This document shows positions 1 through 8,504 of a stretch of 64,000 bases of DNA, one piece after another (position 1 is the first letter of the stretch; every line of letters begins with the position of its first letter). The position numbers and the translations under genes are program-made. The DNA is from an uncultured Bacteroides sp. GTDB lineage: Bacteria > Bacteroidota > Bacteroidia > Bacteroidales > Bacteroidaceae. The stretch is from the NCBI RefSeq assembly GCF_963678845.1, contig NZ_OY787466.1, forward strand, positions 868,001 through 932,000, in the 5' to 3' direction. The notes beneath the pieces are model-generated. The model had not been told where the DNA came from and made no database searches. It was given only the letters and a program-made list of their open reading frames with translations.

Positions 1-1692
1 TCCACCCGAATTTACACGCTCACCAGTTCCCGGACGTTCACGGAAATAATCATACCAGCGGATAATATCTTCTATAGCATGAGAATCCTGGTTACGGTTA
101 TAATCAAAAGCATCTTGTCCCTTATATAATGGTCCTGCTCCGTTTTTGTGGTAAGGTGGAGTAAATTCGTCCCAGTATTTACGTAAGGCCTCATCACGTG
201 AGTACTCCATTGCCCACATTGGATGGCGTCCACTTTTATTAATGTAGAGCATTTCACCTCCGTATTCTGCTATTTTGCTATCCAGCATTTCACGAGAACC
301 AATGGCTCTTCCGCCACATGGATCATATAAATCTCTGATAGCTTTCATCTCTTTCATGTGTTCTTCAGAAATACCTTTATTGCCGGACTCATAAAATAAG
401 ATGCTGGGATTGTTGCGATTATAAATAATGGCATCTCTCATCACTTCTTTTCGCTGTTCCCATCTTCTGCCTGTGATATCTTTCTCTGAGTCTCCGGCAG
501 GCATGGCTTGTATAAGTCCAACTCTGTCACATGATTCCACATCTTGTTTCCAGGGAGTGATATGCATCCATCTAACCAGATTACCATTACTCTTTACCAT
601 AAGCCCATTGCTGAAGTCACTTAACCATGCAGGAACAGACATACCTACGGAAGGCCATTCGTTGCTGGTTCTTTGTGCATAACCTTTCATCTGAAGAACA
701 CGGTTGTTAAGGTAAACCATTCCTTTCTCAAAATTTGTTTTACGGAAACCTGTACGTGTTTTTACTACGTCAATAGCTTTCCCGTCTATTTGTAGAACGG
801 TATATACATTATACAGGTATCCATATCCCCAGCTCCAGAAATGGAGTCCGCTTACCTTATCATTGGCTTTAAGCAGGCTTTTTTCTCCAGTAGCCAGCGT
901 TTTGCTTTCTCCCTTAATTTCTTTAATAATCTCTCCGTTCATATCTTCAATATATGCTTCGAGAGATATTTCCTGTGGTTTTTTTGTTTCGTTTTTAACT
1001 TCAGATTCAACACAGATAACGGCTGATTGTTGTTTAATGTCTATATCCCTGGGATAAATATAAGTTCCGGTTGTCTGCAAATTGCTGTAAAGAGGAAGCG
1101 TTTGATATGTTTTGGGAGTAATATGAAGCAGTACATTTTTGGGTATACCTCCATAGTTAGCATTAAAATTCTTATCGTTCCATTGAAAATTACTTCCGGT
1201 GCTTTTCTCTTTATAGTTCCATGAATTGTCAATTCTTACAGCAATGATATTTTCTTTTTTACCATAATTAACCAGATTGGAGATATCAAATCCACAAGCC
1301 ATAATCCCATTCTCGTGGATGCCTATAGCCTTGCCGTTCAGATAAAATTCTCCACCTTGGCGGACTCCCTGAAATTCTAAAAAAACTTTTTTATCTTTTG
1401 CTGTAAGAGGAAGTTTAAAATGCTTCCGGTACCACACAATTCCTGTGGTATGCTTATCTATTGCAACTTTAAAAGCATCATCTTCATTAAATGCATGTGG
1501 CAAAGTAATCTTTTTCCAGGAAGCATCGTTGAACTTGGGTTGTTCAGCTCCGGTGGAATCACCTACAAATAACAACCATTCCGGGTTGAAATTATACTTG
1601 GCTCTTTCATTCTCATTGAATGTGTTTTTATTTGCAAAGCTCTCTACAGGAAGTAAAAAAGCGATCAATAGGAAAAGAAAAGTATTTTTCAT
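1..1692 (-). CDS. Secreted glycoside hydrolase family 2 protein (3' end outside window)
   Basis: The frame is open from an ATG at 1692 to the window edge (564 codons, no stop), so the C-terminal part is missing. The protein starts with a signal peptide (MKNTFLFLLIAFLLPVESFA). A GH2 sugar-binding fold follows, with the motifs LPHAFNEDD, GIVWYRKHF and FLEFQGVRQGG, then an Ig-like domain and the beginning of the TIM barrel (QMKGYAQRTSNEWP). GH2 enzymes of this kind cleave beta-galactosides or related beta-linked sugars in the periplasm. Near residues 430-440 the sequence reads YNRNNPSILFYESGNKGIS. Classical GH2 enzymes have the acid/base Glu directly after GN, but here Lys takes that place and a Glu lies four positions earlier. 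The nucleophile would lie outside the window. The family call is solid; the substrate is unknown. Confidence 0.88.
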   Translation of the reverse strand, partial: MKNTFLFLLIAFLLPVESFANKNTFNENERAKYNFNPEWLLFVGDSTGAEQPKFNDASWKKITLPHAFNEDDAFKVAIDKHTTGIVWYRKHFKLPLTAKDKKVFLEFQGVRQGGEFYLNGKAIGIHENGIMACGFDISNLVNYGKKENIIAVRIDNSWNYKEKSTGSNFQWNDKNFNANYGGIPKNVLLHITPKTYQTLPLYSNLQTTGTYIYPRDIDIKQQSAVICVESEVKNETKKPQEISLEAYIEDMNGEIIKEIKGESKTLATGEKSLLKANDKVSGLHFWSWGYGYLYNVYTVLQIDGKAIDVVKTRTGFRKTNFEKGMVYLNNRVLQMKGYAQRTSNEWPSVGMSVPAWLSDFSNGLMVKSNGNLVRWMHITPWKQDVESCDRVGLIQAMPAGDSEKDITGRRWEQRKEVMRDAIIYNRNNPSILFYESGNKGISEEHMKEMKAIRDLYDPCGGRAIGSREMLDSKIAEYGGEMLYINKSGRHPMWAMEYSRDEALRKYWDEFTPPYHKNGAGPLYKGQDAFDYNRNQDSHAIEDIIRWYDYFRERPGTGERVNSGG

Positions 1693-1798
1693 TAGACTTA
1701 AATAATTAAAATTGAATAGCAAAGATAGCAATGATTGGAATAAACAATTTGTAAAAAAGTTCTTTTACATGTTATATTGTACACATTTATAAAAGCAA

Positions 1799-1834
1799 AA
1801 AGAGAAACTGTTTCTGAGGCTACAGTTTCTCTTT
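1799..1834 (-). terminator. Rho-independent terminator of the thioredoxin-ApbE operon
   Basis: A 13-bp perfect stem (1799-1811 with 1822-1834) closes a 10-nt loop. On the minus strand it is followed by a T-rich run. It lies 58 bp after the stop of the DUF3570 gene, the last gene of the operon. Confidence 0.75.
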
Positions 1835-1891
1835 AATATTTAATTTTTCAGACCAATTTAAATATGTCTAAAACGTTATGTGTTCTTTCTG

Positions 1892-3088
1892 TTATTTGAA
1901 TTTAAGAGCCAGAGTTATTAAATGTGATGTTAAGTTAGTACTACGATTGTAATAACTGTACCTCATCTCAAGAGTATTAAGTTGCTTTATTCCAAATATT
2001 CCATTAGCCGATGTTACACGGAAGTTTAACCCGAAAAGATTACTTGTGAATTTAGATAAATCATAATCACTTGTGTAATATGATTCTTTATCAGATAGCA
2101 TATGCTCCTTGTATGGCTTAAAGTATTCAACACCCGATTGGGTATTGAAACGATAGAACGGAGCGATAGACATAAATGGCGTAATCTTGTAAGGAACCTC
2201 AAGCTCGGCTGTATGAGCAGTAAGTTTCCAACTATCCGTATAGTAACGGTAGAATGCACGCAAGATGAACCGGTCTCCTAAAAAGTAATTGGCTCGTACT
2301 CCAATAGGCAACTTAAACCGATTACCGGGAAGCTTTTCCGAATAAGCATTCTCGCCATTATCCTTAAAGTAAACCCGTTGATAAGCAGTTCCTAACAATC
2401 CTTTTTGATAGCCAATATCGGTAAGTACAGACATTTGTAGGCGTTGGTTTATAACCTGTGTTAACCCCAATGCTAGATTATATGAATTACGGGGAGCGTT
2501 ATCTCCCTGTTTATAATCGAGGTTTGGACTTTTAGGGCGTAGCTCAACAGGTAATATTACCCTCCATGTATCCAGAAAGACTGATGCCTTGGCCGAGAAT
2601 TCGGTATTCTTATCTTTTGAGGCCTTTGAATATAGAACATTAGCACCTACCGAAGTATAATCGAATTCATTGGAAAAAGAAAGACCACCTCCCAGCGAAT
2701 AATTATGCTTTGTATTCTCAAATAAATAACTGGCTGAAGGAGAAACACGTACATCATGACTGGATGCTGACGAAATAGTCTTTGGGTCTATTTTATCAGA
2801 GGAAGCCGAACTATAAACATCAACTCCTAATTCTATTCCAAAAATGTGCTTGTTATTTTTCTTATCAAATTTACTTAATTGAAGATCAATAGAGTTGCCA
2901 GAATCGTCCAGCCTTTCGTCTCCAATGCCACCGGTAACAGCAGAGTTCTGTCCGTTCTGGTGATAGTAACTGGTCACAAAGTTTACTTCGTCAATCTTTA
3001 ACTTTCTATATTTAGTGCTATCTGTTTGTGCTTTTGAGACATTCAAAAACAAGATGAGTGCAGCCACTGTTACAACTATTTTCTTCAT
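1892..3088 (-). CDS. DUF3570-type outer-membrane beta-barrel protein
   Basis: 398 residues with a signal peptide (MKKIVVTVAALILFLNVSKAQ). The rest alternates short amphipathic strands and polar turns (for example NYSLGGGLSFSNEFDYTSVGANVLY, RFILRAFYRYYTDSW) and ends in a strand, LITLALKFK, as outer-membrane barrels do. It resembles the DUF3570 family as I know it; the family has no settled function. It is the last gene of an operon with thioredoxin, ApbE and a small Cys-tailed lipoprotein, 15 bp after the lipoprotein gene. From that context I infer that the barrel is an outer-membrane partner of the lipoprotein, perhaps a conduit or anchor for a redox protein. Transport of a small substrate is an alternative. 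Confidence 0.8.
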   Translation of the reverse strand: MKKIVVTVAALILFLNVSKAQTDSTKYRKLKIDEVNFVTSYYHQNGQNSAVTGGIGDERLDDSGNSIDLQLSKFDKKNNKHIFGIELGVDVYSSASSDKIDPKTISSASSHDVRVSPSASYLFENTKHNYSLGGGLSFSNEFDYTSVGANVLYSKASKDKNTEFSAKASVFLDTWRVILPVELRPKSPNLDYKQGDNAPRNSYNLALGLTQVINQRLQMSVLTDIGYQKGLLGTAYQRVYFKDNGENAYSEKLPGNRFKLPIGVRANYFLGDRFILRAFYRYYTDSWKLTAHTAELEVPYKITPFMSIAPFYRFNTQSGVEYFKPYKEHMLSDKESYYTSDYDLSKFTSNLFGLNFRVTSANGIFGIKQLNTLEMRYSYYNRSTNLTSHLITLALKFK

Positions 3089-3103
3089 GTTACTGTCTGT
3101 TAT

Positions 3104-3322
3104 TTAGTTACAACCGCAACCACCGCCGGTTTTTCCTCCATTACCACCCGATGCCCCTTCTCTATAAAGCAAAAAGTTGTTCTCGTATTTCTCAATTTTG
3201 CGACTAGCAAGTCCCATCTCAGCATCATTGATTCTTGATTTCTGGAAGGACTTAACTGTTGTGCAGGATGTAAGCAGTAATAAGCTACATCCAAATGCTA
3301 TAAAAAAAGTTTTCTTTTTCAT
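3104..3322 (-). CDS. DUF4266-type small lipoprotein with Cys/Gly tail
   Basis: 72 residues. The start MKKKTFFIAFGCSLLLLTSC has a lipobox with Cys20, so the mature protein is a lipid-anchored peptide of about 52 residues. It ends in a glycine-rich tail with a CGC motif (Cys69, Cys71). Just before the tail is R-E-G-A-S-G-G (residues 54-60), which resembles the DG-x-[ST]-GA-[ST] motif that ApbE modifies with FMN; Ser58 would be the acceptor. The gene overlaps the ApbE gene by 4 bp and precedes the barrel gene. This arrangement supports the lipoprotein being the ApbE substrate, but that is inference. The tail could instead bind metal or be reduced by the operon's thioredoxin. Confidence 0.8.
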   Translation of the reverse strand: MKKKTFFIAFGCSLLLLTSCTTVKSFQKSRINDAEMGLASRKIEKYENNFLLYREGASGGNGGKTGGGCGCN

Positions 3323-4245
3323 TCTATAAGTTTAATGTTGTTGGAGAGATATAATTTATTATTGTCGTCAACAAGAATGCACTCAATACCATTTAACTGA
3401 TTGATAAGATTCAAGCCGTTGGCAACACCTAAGATATTTATCGGAGTGGCCATTGCATCAGCTAACTCAGCATTAGTGGTAATTATTGTCACGCTCTTTA
3501 TGCCTTTTATTGGATAACCAGTTCTGGGATTGATAGTATGTGAATAGATCTGATTATTGATAGTTACAAATTTTTCATAATTACCGGAAGTAGCAATTGC
3601 TTTATTGGTAATATTGAGCGTGGAAAAATAAGTCTGCTTCAGATTCGGATTGGCTATACCTACAGTCCATGGTGAACCATCTTCCTGATATCCCCAGGCA
3701 TTTAAGTCGCCTGCCGCACTAATAATACCATTCGTTACTCCTGCTTCAAGCATTACGCGCTTGGCACAATCGGCAGCATATCCTTTACCAATACCTCCAA
3801 AACCAATGCGCATACCTTTGTTTTTAAGGAAAATTGTTCTTGTATCGTTATTGAGTAATATATTTCTATAATCGATAAGATGTACTGCTTTTTTGGCTTC
3901 TTGCGGATCGGGTAGTTTAGTCAAAGCTTGATTGAAATTCCAAAAGTCCTTATCGAGAGATCCATAAGAGAGATCAAAATAGCCTTGTGTCAGTGCTGAT
4001 ATTTTCTGTGCTCTGTAAACTAGATTAAAAAACTCATCAGGTACTACCGTTGGTTTTACTCCGGCATTTCTGTTTACCTCATTTGTAATGCTGTCATCAC
4101 TATAAGTAGTAAATAACTTCTCAATCCGTTTCACTTCATTAATAGCACAAGCAATTTGCTCTTTCCCTAATTCTTCATTCTCACTCAACGCGTGGAACTC
4201 AAACTGGTTGCCCATTAGTTTGGTTTGTACCTTAACAAGAAACAT
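3319..4245 (-). CDS. apbE: ApbE family FAD:protein FMN transferase
   Basis: 308 residues, close to the usual length. ApbE enzymes move FMN from FAD onto a Ser or Thr of a target protein using Mg2+. Family motifs are visible: FGGIGKGYAADCAKR (Lys154 region), GIISAAGDLNAWG near 185-195 (the usual AGGD-like metal and flavin site) and NAELADAMATPINILG near 263-278 (the Asp/Thr metal site). The N-terminus (MFLVKVQTKLMGNQFEF) shows no signal peptide, and an in-frame TAA lies directly upstream (4249-4251), so the start cannot be extended. Most Bacteroidetes ApbE proteins are exported lipoproteins. This one would act in the cytoplasm unless it is exported another way. It lies 7 bp after the thioredoxin gene and overlaps the next gene by 4 bp. 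Confidence 0.92.
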   Translation of the reverse strand: MFLVKVQTKLMGNQFEFHALSENEELGKEQIACAINEVKRIEKLFTTYSDDSITNEVNRNAGVKPTVVPDEFFNLVYRAQKISALTQGYFDLSYGSLDKDFWNFNQALTKLPDPQEAKKAVHLIDYRNILLNNDTRTIFLKNKGMRIGFGGIGKGYAADCAKRVMLEAGVTNGIISAAGDLNAWGYQEDGSPWTVGIANPNLKQTYFSTLNITNKAIATSGNYEKFVTINNQIYSHTINPRTGYPIKGIKSVTIITTNAELADAMATPINILGVANGLNLINQLNGIECILVDDNNKLYLSNNIKLIE

Positions 4246-4252
4246 TCCTTAC

Positions 4253-4693
4253 TTATTTTATATAGGAGTTTATTTCCTTAATATAATCTTCCACCGTGTG
4301 CTTTTTGTCATAACCATTCCATGTTTTTAGGATACTTCCGTTTGCATCAGTCAATACAAGAAAAGGGAAATCTCCCTGAGGATTATATTTTTCGGCTAGC
4401 TTATCATTCTGTTCTTGTTGTTCTTTAGATAATTGGTTTTTCTTCTGTCGAGGGAAATCAGCATTAATCAATGCTAACTTTTTATTAGCAAATGATTGAA
4501 ATTCAGAAGAATCAAAGATTGTTTTCTTTAGTAATATACAAGGACCACACCAATCTGATCCTGAAAATTTTATTAGGATCAACTTGTTTTCCTTTTTTGC
4601 CGCTGCCTGAGCGTCATTCATGTTTAGCACTTGGGCGTTAGCATATGTAGCCACAAGTATTATTCCGAGAATAAGAACTAACTTTTTTACCAT
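4253..4693 (-). CDS. Periplasmic thioredoxin-like protein
   Basis: 146 residues with a signal peptide (MVKKLVLILGIILVATYANAQ). The thioredoxin fold carries the active site SDWCGPC (Cys49, Cys52), then LLKKTIFDSSEF, a later DFP segment, and the cis-Pro region GDFPFLVLTD. This pattern matches the thioredoxin_7-like exported group used as disulfide reductases or isomerases. It is the first gene of the four-gene minus-strand operon. I infer that it keeps the CGC cysteines of the small lipoprotein, or another exported partner, reduced. I see no clear TAnnTTTG promoter in the 200 bp upstream. Confidence 0.88.
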   Translation of the reverse strand: MVKKLVLILGIILVATYANAQVLNMNDAQAAAKKENKLILIKFSGSDWCGPCILLKKTIFDSSEFQSFANKKLALINADFPRQKKNQLSKEQQEQNDKLAEKYNPQGDFPFLVLTDANGSILKTWNGYDKKHTVEDYIKEINSYIK

Positions 4694-4839
4694 AGATTGA
4701 AAATTATTTATTAGAAAAAATAAAAATTAATTGGTTGATAGCTTTATAATTAAACTGATTCTCTATCGGGTGCTAATCTATGCTATTTTGAGACAGATTA
4801 CAACTGATACCGCGTTAAAAGAAACTTAATATATACAAT

Positions 4840-4878
4840 AATAAAGAAGCTTAGTTACATATACTTAACTTCTTTATT
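4840..4878 (-). terminator. Terminator after endonuclease IV gene
   Basis: Inverted repeat AATAAAGAAG (4840-4849) with CTTCTTTATT (4869-4878), extended by imperfect inner pairs. It is placed 23 bp after the stop codon of the endonuclease IV gene on the minus strand. The downstream run is AT-rich rather than pure T. Confidence 0.55.
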
Positions 4879-4901
4879 AGAACTGTATTCTTATTCTTAC
4901 T

Positions 4902-5741
4902 TTATTCGAAACTTCTCAATAATGAAATTTCCTCTTTCCAAAGAGTTTCATCGGGTGTTTCCAGAATAATAGGCATATTATCAAAACGAGAATCTTTCAT
5001 AAAACGTTTGAAGAAATCGATGCTTATAAAGCCTTTACCTATGCTGTCATGGCGATCTACCCTTGTGCCAAGAGCTTTTTTGGAATCGTTCAAATGGATA
5101 GCACGTAAATAATTGAATCCAACAACATCGTTAAACTCTTTAAATACTTTTTCGTAGTTTTCTTCATTTAGAAAATCGTAGCCAGCGGTGAAGGTATGAC
5201 AAGTGTCGAGGCATACTCCAACGCGATCTTTATCTTCCACGCGATCAATAATATGTTTTAATTGCCAAAATTCGTTGCCCATATTGGTACCTTGTCCGGC
5301 CGTGTTTTCAATAACCGCTGTTACTCCTTTGGTCTTATCCAAAGCTATATTGATAGACTCGGCAATTCTAGTGAGGCATTCTTCAGGATCGATTTTGCTT
5401 AGATGACTACCTGGATGAAAATTTATCAATTTCAAGCCCAATTGTTCGCAACGCTGCATCTCGTCAAGGAATGCGGCGCGACTTTTCTGCAATCCTTCTT
5501 CCTCAGGATGGCCAAGATTAATCAGGTAGCTGTCGTGAGGAAGTATATAATCTGCTTTGATATCATATTTCTCACAGTTTTCCTTAAAAAGTTTTATGCT
5601 CTCTGTGGTCAGCGGTTTAGATACCCACTGACGCTGATTCTTAGTAAAAAGAGCAAAAGCATTTGCTCCTATTTCGTTTGCATTTACCGGAGCAAACTCT
5701 ACTCCGCCAGATGCACTTACGTGTGCTCCAATATATTTCAT
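4902..5741 (-). CDS. nfo: Endonuclease IV (AP endonuclease)
   Basis: 279 residues, the normal family length. The enzyme cuts DNA 5' of abasic sites in base-excision repair and acts in the cytoplasm. The metal-ligand motifs of the TIM-barrel family are all present in order: [15 protein letters not shown] (His), INFHPGSH (His), [10 protein letters not shown] (Glu), [13 protein letters not shown] (Asp and His), RAIHLNDSK (His), [10 protein letters not shown] (Asp and His) and PIILETPDE (Glu). The N-terminus [14 protein letters not shown] is typical, which supports this start. It is a single-gene unit on the minus strand between two terminator-like hairpins. Nothing unusual is seen. Confidence 0.97.
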   Translation of the reverse strand: MKYIGAHVSASGGVEFAPVNANEIGANAFALFTKNQRQWVSKPLTTESIKLFKENCEKYDIKADYILPHDSYLINLGHPEEEGLQKSRAAFLDEMQRCEQLGLKLINFHPGSHLSKIDPEECLTRIAESINIALDKTKGVTAVIENTAGQGTNMGNEFWQLKHIIDRVEDKDRVGVCLDTCHTFTAGYDFLNEENYEKVFKEFNDVVGFNYLRAIHLNDSKKALGTRVDRHDSIGKGFISIDFFKRFMKDSRFDNMPIILETPDETLWKEEISLLRSFE

Positions 5742-5947
5742 CTTATATTTTTTAGTTATAAAACAGCTTTTAAAAAGATTTTGTTGTTTCTGGGTTTCTT
5801 CTTTTGAAGCCGATTTGGTTACAAAAGAATCTAAACGATAATGAATAACGTTTCAAGGTGCTAATTTGTTGCATTGGTGATGAACTTTACCGGTAATGAT
5901 TTACTGGTTTTTGAAAATATAACTGCTATAAAGTTATAAAAAAACAA

Positions 5948-5994
5948 TGCGAGCAATAGCACTATTCCTTTTACAGAGTAGCCCTTTGCTCGCA
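5948..5994 (-). terminator. Terminator after TrpB2 gene
   Basis: A 9-bp perfect inverted repeat (TGCGAGCAA at 5948-5956, TTGCTCGCA at 5986-5994) with a 29-nt loop. Read on the minus strand it ends in TTGTTTTTTT. It lies 23 bp after the TrpB2 stop. Confidence 0.65.
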
Positions 5995-6016
5995 AAGATA
6001 AATAATTATGTCTGAA

Positions 6017-7384
6017 TTAAGCTAGGCTTCCAATTTTTTCCAGGTTTTCAGCAATTTCTTCATCACTTAATGAATAGTTAACCAAATCTCCTGAGAAATA
6101 CTTATCATATGACGCCATATCAATCAGTCCATGGCCGGAAAGATTAAAGAGGATTACCTTCTTTTCGCCAGTTTCCTTGCATTTATTGGCTTCCAGAATG
6201 GCTGCTGCAATAGCATGGCTTGATTCTGGAGCTGGAATAATACCTTCTGTTTGTGCAAACAAGCAGCCGGCCTTGAATGTATCAAGTTGTGGTATATCAA
6301 CAGCTTCCATAAGCTTATCTTTAAGTAATTGAGAAACAATTGTTCCAGCACCATGATAACGAAGACCGCCTGCATGGATATTTGCCGGAGTGAAGTTGTG
6401 CCCCAGAGTAAACATTGGCAATAGAGGAGTGTAGCCAGCTTCATCACCGAAGTCATACTGAAATTTTCCTCTTGTCAGTTTAGGACAAGATGCCGGTTCT
6501 GCAGCAATAAATCTTGTTTTCTTTCCTTCAAGAATGTTATGACGCATGAAAGGAAATGAAATACCACCAAAGTTAGATCCACCTCCGAAACAACCAATAA
6601 CCATATCGGGATATTCGCCGGTCATTTTCATTTGTTTTTCTGCTTCCAGACCAATAATTGTTTGGTGAAGTGATACGTGATTTAAAACAGATCCAAGTGT
6701 ATATCTGCAATTGGGTGTGCTAGTAGCCAGTTCTATCGCTTCAGAAATAGCAGTACCAAGTGATCCCGGGTGATTTGGAAATTTAGTCAGAATATCTTTA
6801 CCAGCACGAGTAGACATTGAAGGCGAAGCAGTTACCTGTGCACCGAAAGTCTGCATAATAGAGCGGCGATATGGTTTCTGTTCGTAGCTGATTTTAACCA
6901 TATAAACGGCTAGCTCTAGTCCGAAAGCCTTTGCAGCATAGGACATGGCAGCTCCCCATTGTCCGGCGCCTGTTTCTGTAGTAATATTTGTAATTCCTTC
7001 TTTCTTGCAATAGTATGCCTGAGCAATAGCAGAGTTTAATTTATGTGAACCAACCGGACTTACGCTTTCATTTTTAAAGTAAATATGAGCAGGCGTTCCC
7101 AGTGCTTTTTCCAGACCGTATGCACGAACCAAGGGTGTGCAACGATAGTTTTTATAAAGCTCACGTACATCTTCCGGAATTTCAACCCATGCATCTTCTT
7201 GGTTTAATTCTTGTTTTGCTAACTCTTGAGCGAATATTGGATATAAGTCTTCTGCTTTAAGTGGCTGTTTGGTTCCTGGATGAAGCGGAGGCATAGGCTT
7301 ATTTACCATATCTGCCTGAATATTGTACCAATAATGTGGAATTTCCTCTTCAGGAAGAATGAATTTCTTGGTTTGATTACTCAT
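6017..7384 (-). CDS. trpB2: Tryptophan synthase beta-like protein, TrpB2 type
   Basis: 455 residues, the length of the TrpB2 group rather than about 400 for TrpB1. It is a PLP enzyme that joins indole and serine to make tryptophan. The PLP lysine is Lys115 in VGSHKLNSA, the catalytic Glu is Glu137 in TETGAGQWG, and the phosphate loop is GCFGGGSNFGG. The N-terminal extension (LPEEEIPHYWYNIQADM) is characteristic of TrpB2. The gene stands alone here, without trpA or other trp genes, which is usual for TrpB2. Its role may be indole salvage or serine deamination rather than the main pathway; that part is inference. Confidence 0.95.
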   Translation of the reverse strand: MSNQTKKFILPEEEIPHYWYNIQADMVNKPMPPLHPGTKQPLKAEDLYPIFAQELAKQELNQEDAWVEIPEDVRELYKNYRCTPLVRAYGLEKALGTPAHIYFKNESVSPVGSHKLNSAIAQAYYCKKEGITNITTETGAGQWGAAMSYAAKAFGLELAVYMVKISYEQKPYRRSIMQTFGAQVTASPSMSTRAGKDILTKFPNHPGSLGTAISEAIELATSTPNCRYTLGSVLNHVSLHQTIIGLEAEKQMKMTGEYPDMVIGCFGGGSNFGGISFPFMRHNILEGKKTRFIAAEPASCPKLTRGKFQYDFGDEAGYTPLLPMFTLGHNFTPANIHAGGLRYHGAGTIVSQLLKDKLMEAVDIPQLDTFKAGCLFAQTEGIIPAPESSHAIAAAILEANKCKETGEKKVILFNLSGHGLIDMASYDKYFSGDLVNYSLSDEEIAENLEKIGSLA

Positions 7385-7413
7385 AGTGTGTTCTTTTATT
7401 AGTTATATGCTTA

Positions 7414-7421
7414 CAAAATTA
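7414..7421 (-). promoter_or_regulatory. Possible -7 element of the TrpB2 promoter
   Basis: The minus strand reads TAATTTTG here, matching the Bacteroides -7 consensus TAnnTTTG, 30-37 bp before the start codon. I find no convincing -33 TTTG at the right distance, so this is tentative. Confidence 0.4.
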
Positions 7422-7674
7422 TGCATTTTTTTTGAATATCCTGATTAATTGTTTTCCTTTTTATTATATTTAGGGGAATTTGTATAAATGATAAATAATA
7501 ATGTAATGAAGGAGTGTTTTGTTTTTATGTAAATAGATTGATAGCAATAATATTTTTTTTTATATTCAATTAAACCTTTTATTTGTTTTCATATCCAATG
7601 GGTAGTTAATTAAATAAGGATAGATACATTATAACCGTAGAAGATTTAGTTTAGTTTAGTTTTTAATTTTCCAC

Positions 7675-7706
7675 AAAGACCGGCTGATGTGAATTACCCG
7701 GTCTTT
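7675..7706 (+). terminator. Terminator-like hairpin in the 7385-7762 gap
   Basis: AAAGACCGG (7675-7683) pairs perfectly with CCGGTCTTT (7698-7706) around a 14-nt loop, followed by TATTT. No annotated gene on the plus strand ends before it, since the TrpB2 gene runs the other way. It could end a short RNA that begins near 7590, or be an attenuator in the leader of the lipoprotein gene at 7763. The remainder of the gap is AT-rich with no gene. Confidence 0.55.
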
Positions 7707-7762
7707 TATTTGTATATTTCAGTCACTTTTTGTTTCTTTGCTACTCGTAAAAGAATGAACAA

Positions 7763-8314
7763 ATGAAACGAATAATCCCCTATTTTATTTTGCCGATTTT
7801 CTTACTGTGTATGTCGGCATGTAATAACAAAAGTAGTAAACAAGAAAAAAAAGGAACAATTACTACAGATAGTGTTGATTCCAGCGGAATACAAAAAATG
7901 CAGGAATCTAAGAGCGAGCAGACTATTAAAATGAAAGGTATATCTTATCACGTAGTTCTTCATCGCATAGCTAATGATACCTTGTCTCGTGTAAAGACTG
8001 AAGCTGGTGAATGGTTTACAGACAATACGATTAGTCTTCAAATTACTCGAAATAATGGTGGGAAATTATTTAGCAAAACATTTACTAAGAAAAGTTTTTC
8101 TTCTATAGTACCCGCAGATTTTCTTTCGCACTCAATTCTGGAAGGTATGGTTTTTGATAAAGTAACTGAGAAAGGGTTAAGTTTTGCGGCTAGTGTTTGT
8201 TATCCCCAAACCGATCTTTATTTCCCATTACGAATTACTATTAAGCCAGACGGTTCCATGGGTATGGCAAAAGAAGAACTTATGGAAGATACGTATCCTG
8301 AAGATAAAGAGTAA
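7763..8314 (+). CDS. DUF4738-like lipoprotein
   Basis: 183 residues. The start MKRIIPYFILPIFLLCMSAC gives a lipobox, so the protein is anchored in a membrane facing the periplasm or surface. A low-complexity polar linker (NNKSSKQEKKGTITTDSVDSS) is followed by a compact domain with VVLHRIANDTLSRVKTEAGEWFTDNTISLQITR and KSFSSIVPADFLSHSILEGMVFDKVTEKG. The layout resembles DUF4738 proteins of Bacteroides from memory. Function is unknown. It appears to be a single-gene unit; a strong terminator lies about 150 bp downstream. Confidence 0.75.
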   Translation: MKRIIPYFILPIFLLCMSACNNKSSKQEKKGTITTDSVDSSGIQKMQESKSEQTIKMKGISYHVVLHRIANDTLSRVKTEAGEWFTDNTISLQITRNNGGKLFSKTFTKKSFSSIVPADFLSHSILEGMVFDKVTEKGLSFAASVCYPQTDLYFPLRITIKPDGSMGMAKEELMEDTYPEDKE

Positions 8315-8463
8315 ATGAACCGATTGTTACTTAAATGTAGTTGACTGGATTCGACAAGTGAATTTCTTGCAATAAAGTTTTAAATAACCCAGAAAACAGA
8401 ACAATATGAATGATCCTAGTATTGCTGGATTTCTATTTAGAAAATTGATGAACTTCTTTATAT

Positions 8464-8504
8464 GACAGACAATAGAATATATAAAAATTATTCTATTGTC
8501 TGTC
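8464..8504 (+). terminator. Strong terminator hairpin
   Basis: A 15-bp perfect stem (8464-8478 with 8490-8504), an 11-nt loop, then TTTTCATTT. It ends transcription from the DUF4738-like gene or from something in the 150 bp between. A 19-codon open frame (8406-8465) starts with ATG and ends inside the stem. The rest of the gap 8315-8853 shows no gene. Confidence 0.8.
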
